From Phascolarctobacterium_A sp902463975 (GTDB lineage Bacteria; Bacillota; Negativicutes; Acidaminococcales; Acidaminococcaceae): a stretch of 64,000 nucleotides of DNA. Shown here in pieces: positions 59,880 to 64,000 of this stretch. The notes beneath the pieces were generated by a model that saw only the letters and a list, made by a program, of their open reading frames with translations, did not search any database and had not been told where the DNA came from. The position numbers and the translations under genes were made by a program. Within the stretch, counting starts at the first letter, position 1. Each line of letters opens with the position of its first letter. The stretch spans positions 1 through 64,000 of the forward strand of contig NZ_CABQHJ010000005.1 of assembly GCF_902463975.1 (NCBI RefSeq), read 5' to 3'.

Positions 59880-62800
59880 GTGAATAAAAAATATTGCCTG
59901 ATTCCTGATGAAGAAAAATTTTATAGTTTTTTGGCTTCGCTGACCTTTTCCCCGGTGGAACTGATGCAGCTGAAGCTGATGCATATTAATCAGATTTGTG
60001 TAGACGAGTCTGCCTGTCAGTGGGAGGTGCACTTTAGCTGCGCCGCCCATCTTACCGGCGGTTTGATTCAGAAGGCGGCGCAGCAGCTTGCAGCCGCTTT
60101 TTCTTTGCAAAGCGTAGATATGATTTGCGACGGCGATGGCTCCAAATGCCAGATGATGCAGCGTGAGCCGCAGCTAGAGGTAGAAATTACCGATTGCACT
60201 GGAGAACCGTTGCCGGAGGAAATTCCTCTGCCGCCTGAGCCTCCCAATATTGATATTGGCGAAACGATGCCACCGGAGCCTCCTTGTGAAGCATCCTACA
60301 ATAATCCTGAGGCTGATCCTGATTACCTGCAGGCGATGGCTGCCTTATACGGTGAAAAGAAGGCAGACGGACAGCTGTGGGGCAAAAAAATCAAGGGCAC
60401 ACCGCGTAAGCTGGATACCGTGACTGAGGAAGAGCGCAACGTTGTTATTGAAGGTACCTTTGTCAAAAGCCTGGATAAGGATGGCGCGCTGCAGACCTTT
60501 ATTGATAAGGAAACGCGCGTCGGCTCCATTGTCCTGACCTTTAACGTGAGTGATGATACCGGCGGTATTTTCGTTAAGCTACGCTTTGACAAGCGCGACG
60601 GCGGCGACCCGCGTAAGGAATGCAATGAGTTTAAAAATCTGCTGAAGCCCGGTATGCGCCTGCGTCTGCAGGGTGATGTTGCCCCCGACCGCTTTGCCTT
60701 TGACGAGATGTGCATGGTGCCTCGCGGCATTATGAAGCTCGATGCCAAGGAGGAGCGCATGGATAATGCTGAGGTCAAGAGGGTTGAGCTGCATTGCCAT
60801 ACGAAGATGAGTAAGCTTGATGGCCTGACGCCGATGGAGGGACTTGTAAAGCAGGCTATCCGTTGGGGCCACAAGGCTTTGGCGATTACCGATCATGGCG
60901 TAGTGCAGGCCTTTCCGTTCTGCTTTGATGCGGCGGAGGGCAGTGACCTGAAGCTGATTTTCGGCATGGAGGGCTATCTTATCAGCGACCGCAAGACGAA
61001 GGACGATGCTGTTGATACGGAAAATCCTGATGCTGCGACTAAGGGCAAAAGCAAAATCAGCAGCCATCATATTATTATTCTGGCGAAGAATGAGGTTGGT
61101 CTGCGTAACCTGTACCAGCTCGTTACTATCAGCCACTTGCGTTATCTGAATAAACGTCCGTTGCTGCCACGCGCCGTTATCGAGGAGCATCGTGAAGGTC
61201 TGATTCTCGGCTCGGCCTGCGAGGCAGGCGAGCTTTATCGTGCTGTGCGCTTAGGTGCGAGTGATGAGGAGCTGGAGGAAATCGCCGGTTTCTATGATTA
61301 TCTGGAAATCCAGCCTACGGGCAATAACCAGTTTTTAGTACGTGAAAATTACTGCACGGAGGAAGATTTGCGGGAGCATAACCGCAAAATCTATGAGCTT
61401 GGCAAGCGCTTGGGCAAGCTTACTGTAGCAACCTGCGACGTGCATTTCCTCAATCCTGAGGATGCACAGCTGCGTGCGATTCTGCAGGCCGGTCAGGGCT
61501 ACAAGGATGCGGATTTGCAGCCGCCGCTGTACTTGCACACTACGGAGGAGATGCTCGAGGAGTTCTCTTATTTGGGCGAGGAGGCAGCCTACGAGGTTGT
61601 TGTTACCAATACCAATAAGATTGCGGATATGATTGAACGTATTAAGCCTGTTCCCGACCGCGACCAGCTGTATTCACCTTCTATTCCCGGTGCGGAGGAT
61701 GCCGTGCGTGATTTGTCCTATGCCAAGGCGCATGAATGGTACGGAGAAACGCTGCCGCAGATTGTTGAGGACCGCTTAAAGATGGAGTTGGATGCTATTA
61801 TCGGCCACGGCTTCTCCGTATTGTATTACATTGCGCATAAGCTGGTTAAGCATTCTATCGACCGCGGTTACTTGGTAGGCTCGCGTGGCAGTGTAGGCTC
61901 GTCTTTTGTTGCTACGATGCTGGATATTACCGAGGTTAATGCGCTGAAGCCGCATTACCGCTGTCCGCATTGCCGTCACAGCGAATTCTTTATGAACAAT
62001 GAGGTCGACAGCGGCTTTGACCTGCCGCCGAAGGATTGCCCCGAATGCGGCACCAGAATGCTGCGCGACGGTCACGATATCCCGTTTGCGGTTTTCCTGG
62101 GCTTCCATGGTGATAAGGTTCCTGATATCGATTTGAACTTCTCCGGCGGTATTGATCCCGATGATCCGTCCGCTATGTCCGACCAGAGTGTGGCGCACAA
62201 GTACACCGAGGAGCTTTTCGGCCGCGACAATGTTTGCCGCGCCGGTACTATTGCTACCATCGCCAACAAAACGGCGATAGGCTTTATCAGAAAATATTAC
62301 GAGGCCAAGAATCTGCATGTGCATCCTGCGCATGTGGCAGCGCTGGTTGAAGGCTTTGCCGGCATCAAGCGCACTACGGGCCAGCATCCCGGCGGCATCA
62401 TGGTTGTGCCGCGTAATATGGATATCCATTATATTACGCCGATGAACCGTCCTGCCGATGATAAGGATGGCACTACGATTACTACTCACTACGATTATCA
62501 CAGCATCAATGACCGTCTGGTTAAGCTGGATATTCTGGGCCACGATGATCCGATGGTTCTGAAGATGTTGGAAAAATATCTGCAGGAGGATGTAGATCCC
62601 AACTTTGATCCCAAGAAGATTCCTGTGGGCGATGAGGCAACAATGCGTATCTTCCAGGATACAACATCGCTCGGCGTTACGCCGGAGCAGATTGACAGTG
62701 CCGTCGGCACTTTCGGTATCCCGGAATGCGGTACCAAGTTTGTACGTCAGATGATTAGCGACGTACAGCCGAAGAAATTCAGTGAGGTTGTGCGTGTATC

Positions 62801-63605
62801 CGGTTATTCGCACGGTACTGACGTATGGCTGAACAATGCGCAGGATTTGATTAAGGAAGGCAAGCCTGTTGCCGAAACTATCTCTACGCGTGACGACGTT
62901 ATGACGCACCTTATTTCCAAGGGCGTAGAGCCCAGTCTGGCGTTTAAGACGATGGAGCACGTGCGTAAGGGCAAGGCGGCGAAAAAAGGTCTGGAGCCGA
63001 AAATGCTCGAGGCTATGCGTGCGGTAAATATTCCAGAATGGTATATCAAGTCCTGCGAAAAGGTACAGTATCTGTTCCCGAAGGCGCACGCCGTTGCGTA
63101 CGTTTTGATGGCGTACCGCATTGCCTATTGCAAGGTGCATTACCCTAAGGAGTTTTATGCAGCGTACTTTACGGTACGTGCCAAGGATTTTGATTATACC
63201 CATGTTTCCAAGGGTAAGGCTTATGTGAAGAATTTTATCAAGAATGTTTACCAGCAGGGCTTTAAGGCTTCGCCGCTGGATAAAACAACGGTTACTTATC
63301 TGGAGCTGGTTAATGAGATGCTGGAGCGCGGTCTGAGCTTTGATAAGATGGATTTGTATAAGTCGGACCCGATTAAATTCCTGGTTACGGAAAACGGCCT
63401 GCGTCCGCCCTTGGCTGCTTTGGGCGGTGTAGGTGAAAACGCTGCCAAAAGCATTGCTGCGGCGAGGGACATCAACCGGCCGTTTATCTCTCAGGAGGAT
63501 TTGCGCCAGCGCTCCGGTGTCAACAAGAGTGTTATCGAAAAGCTGGCAGACATGGGCGTTTTGGGCGATTTGCCGGAAAATAACCAGATTGATTTGTTTG
63601 CTTGA
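59880..63605 (+). CDS. polC: DNA polymerase III PolC-type alpha subunit lacking the exonuclease domain
   Basis: GTG 59880 follows AGGAAAGG, giving 1241 residues against roughly 1430 for usual PolC. Order seen: N-terminal domain (about 1-180), OB fold (about 187-295), PHP beginning VELHCHTKMSKLDGLT (near 302) with LAITDHGVVQAFPF, zinc finger CPHC...CPECGTRM (near 696-728), palm with PDIDLNFSG (catalytic Asp pair near 749-751), then fingers and the C-terminal clamp-binding QIDLF motif. In usual PolC a DnaQ-like 3'-5' exonuclease is inserted in PHP after the GMEAYLV-type strand. Here GMEGYLISDRKTK is joined by about 35 residues directly to SSHHIIILAKNEVGLRNLYQL, so the exonuclease is absent. Proofreading must then come from elsewhere, perhaps the PHP domain or a separate DnaQ protein. 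Confidence 0.95.
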   Translation: MNKKYCLIPDEEKFYSFLASLTFSPVELMQLKLMHINQICVDESACQWEVHFSCAAHLTGGLIQKAAQQLAAAFSLQSVDMICDGDGSKCQMMQREPQLEVEITDCTGEPLPEEIPLPPEPPNIDIGETMPPEPPCEASYNNPEADPDYLQAMAALYGEKKADGQLWGKKIKGTPRKLDTVTEEERNVVIEGTFVKSLDKDGALQTFIDKETRVGSIVLTFNVSDDTGGIFVKLRFDKRDGGDPRKECNEFKNLLKPGMRLRLQGDVAPDRFAFDEMCMVPRGIMKLDAKEERMDNAEVKRVELHCHTKMSKLDGLTPMEGLVKQAIRWGHKALAITDHGVVQAFPFCFDAAEGSDLKLIFGMEGYLISDRKTKDDAVDTENPDAATKGKSKISSHHIIILAKNEVGLRNLYQLVTISHLRYLNKRPLLPRAVIEEHREGLILGSACEAGELYRAVRLGASDEELEEIAGFYDYLEIQPTGNNQFLVRENYCTEEDLREHNRKIYELGKRLGKLTVATCDVHFLNPEDAQLRAILQAGQGYKDADLQPPLYLHTTEEMLEEFSYLGEEAAYEVVVTNTNKIADMIERIKPVPDRDQLYSPSIPGAEDAVRDLSYAKAHEWYGETLPQIVEDRLKMELDAIIGHGFSVLYYIAHKLVKHSIDRGYLVGSRGSVGSSFVATMLDITEVNALKPHYRCPHCRHSEFFMNNEVDSGFDLPPKDCPECGTRMLRDGHDIPFAVFLGFHGDKVPDIDLNFSGGIDPDDPSAMSDQSVAHKYTEELFGRDNVCRAGTIATIANKTAIGFIRKYYEAKNLHVHPAHVAALVEGFAGIKRTTGQHPGGIMVVPRNMDIHYITPMNRPADDKDGTTITTHYDYHSINDRLVKLDILGHDDPMVLKMLEKYLQEDVDPNFDPKKIPVGDEATMRIFQDTTSLGVTPEQIDSAVGTFGIPECGTKFVRQMISDVQPKKFSEVVRVSGYSHGTDVWLNNAQDLIKEGKPVAETISTRDDVMTHLISKGVEPSLAFKTMEHVRKGKAAKKGLEPKMLEAMRAVNIPEWYIKSCEKVQYLFPKAHAVAYVLMAYRIAYCKVHYPKEFYAAYFTVRAKDFDYTHVSKGKAYVKNFIKNVYQQGFKASPLDKTTVTYLELVNEMLERGLSFDKMDLYKSDPIKFLVTENGLRPPLAALGGVGENAAKSIAAARDINRPFISQEDLRQRSGVNKSVIEKLADMGVLGDLPENNQIDLFA

Positions 63606-63619
63606 GATAGGAGAATCAT

Positions 63620-64000
63620 ATGCAAAAAATAATTTTAGCCTATAATTTTACGCCGGAGCGCTTGCAGGCGCTGAAGCTGATTTGCATGATGTTGCGGGCG
63701 CAGCTGCGCGCCGTGGCGCGCAAAGAGCTGCTGCAGCCTGTCGGCTATCTGGCAGGCTTGCCCGAGGTGGCGTCTGTAGAAGAGCTTTACAGCGGTGACG
63801 AGGGGCAGGAGGAAATGCTGCTCATGTGCGGCTTCAGCCGTCAGGACTTGGACAGACTGTTGGCTGCCGTTAAAAAGGGCAAGCTGCGTCAGGTGGCGCT
63901 GAAGGCGATGCTGACCCCCACCAACTGTACCTGGAGCGGCCTGCAGCTTTTGCAGGAGCTGAGCCAGGAGCATGCTTATATGCACGGTAAGAATGCCGGC
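63620..64000 (+). CDS. DUF3783 protein, 3' end outside the window
   Basis: ATG 63620 follows ATAGGAGAATC, 14 bases after polC. The visible 127 residues begin MQKIILAYNFTPERLQALKLIC and contain the block EEMLLMCGFSRQDLDRLLAAVKK, then LRQVALKAMLTPTNCTWSGLQLLQELSQEH, which fits the small DUF3783 family. Its function is unknown. The frame is open to the last base, so the gene may be complete only a few codons beyond. Confidence 0.82.
   Translation, partial: MQKIILAYNFTPERLQALKLICMMLRAQLRAVARKELLQPVGYLAGLPEVASVEELYSGDEGQEEMLLMCGFSRQDLDRLLAAVKKGKLRQVALKAMLTPTNCTWSGLQLLQELSQEHAYMHGKNAG

Noticed and set aside
61776..63203. 475-codon - strand frame opposite polC
   Set aside because: Antisense to the polymerase core, with no domain match.

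Overview
The window looks like chromosome from a Negativicutes bacterium (Firmicutes that keep an outer membrane; Acidaminococcaceae/Phascolarctobacterium-like relatives are my best guess). Gene content points there: Gram-positive-type PolC, HemZ, a ccpN-like/ppsR pair, MutS2, an RSH enzyme and the aspS-6S RNA-rarA neighbourhood occur together with an RND efflux pump that needs an outer membrane. Genes are densely packed, often with 1-4 base stop/start overlaps, and most are on the + strand. I saw no rRNA, tRNA, CRISPR array, prophage or complete insertion sequence.

Region 1 (1-3845) is the most unusual part. It holds a nitrogenase-like operon: a NifH-like reductase cut by the window edge, a NifD-like subunit with three P-cluster-type cysteines and a Met-rich repeated N-terminal extension, a NifK-like subunit that has lost all three cluster cysteines, and a flavodoxin, closed by a terminator. 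No cofactor assembly genes are visible and the usual FeMo-cofactor ligands seem absent. The layout resembles dark-operative protochlorophyllide reductase more than nitrogenase. The substrate is unknown.

Region 2 (4047-12282) is accessory: an ABC exporter, an Rpn-type PD-(D/E)XK nuclease with a tandem decayed copy of its C-terminal half, and an RND permease/adaptor pair behind a TetR regulator with a strong promoter and candidate operator.

Region 3 (12421-25063) is housekeeping: rmuC, a NUDIX hydrolase, a YebC regulator, ruvCAB, queuosine genes (queH, queA, tgt) interrupted by a secreted SpoIID-domain protein, then yajC, a 5-formyl-THF cyclo-ligase, secD and secF. A palindromic dispersed-repeat candidate lies before the SpoIID gene.

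Region 4 (25152-44009) holds a YdcF protein, a lone siderophore/B12-type binding lipoprotein, an SH3 protein, lapA-recJ-rel-dtd-MBL-AI-2E-hemZ-hisS-aspS, a 6S RNA, a RelB/RelE-type toxin-antitoxin module with a palindromic operator, rarA, and a ccpN-like/ppsR pair in which ppsR appears to use a non-canonical start codon.

Region 5 (44098-64000) holds mutS2, an aminotransferase, a uridine-kinase-like nucleoside kinase, an ECF S component, pyrH-frr-small protein-ferredoxin, the envelope/isoprenoid series uppS-cdsA-dxr-rseP-ispG-proS, an MgtC-like protein, a MITE-like palindrome, and a polC that lacks the proofreading exonuclease domain normally inserted in the PHP domain. The window ends inside a DUF3783 gene.
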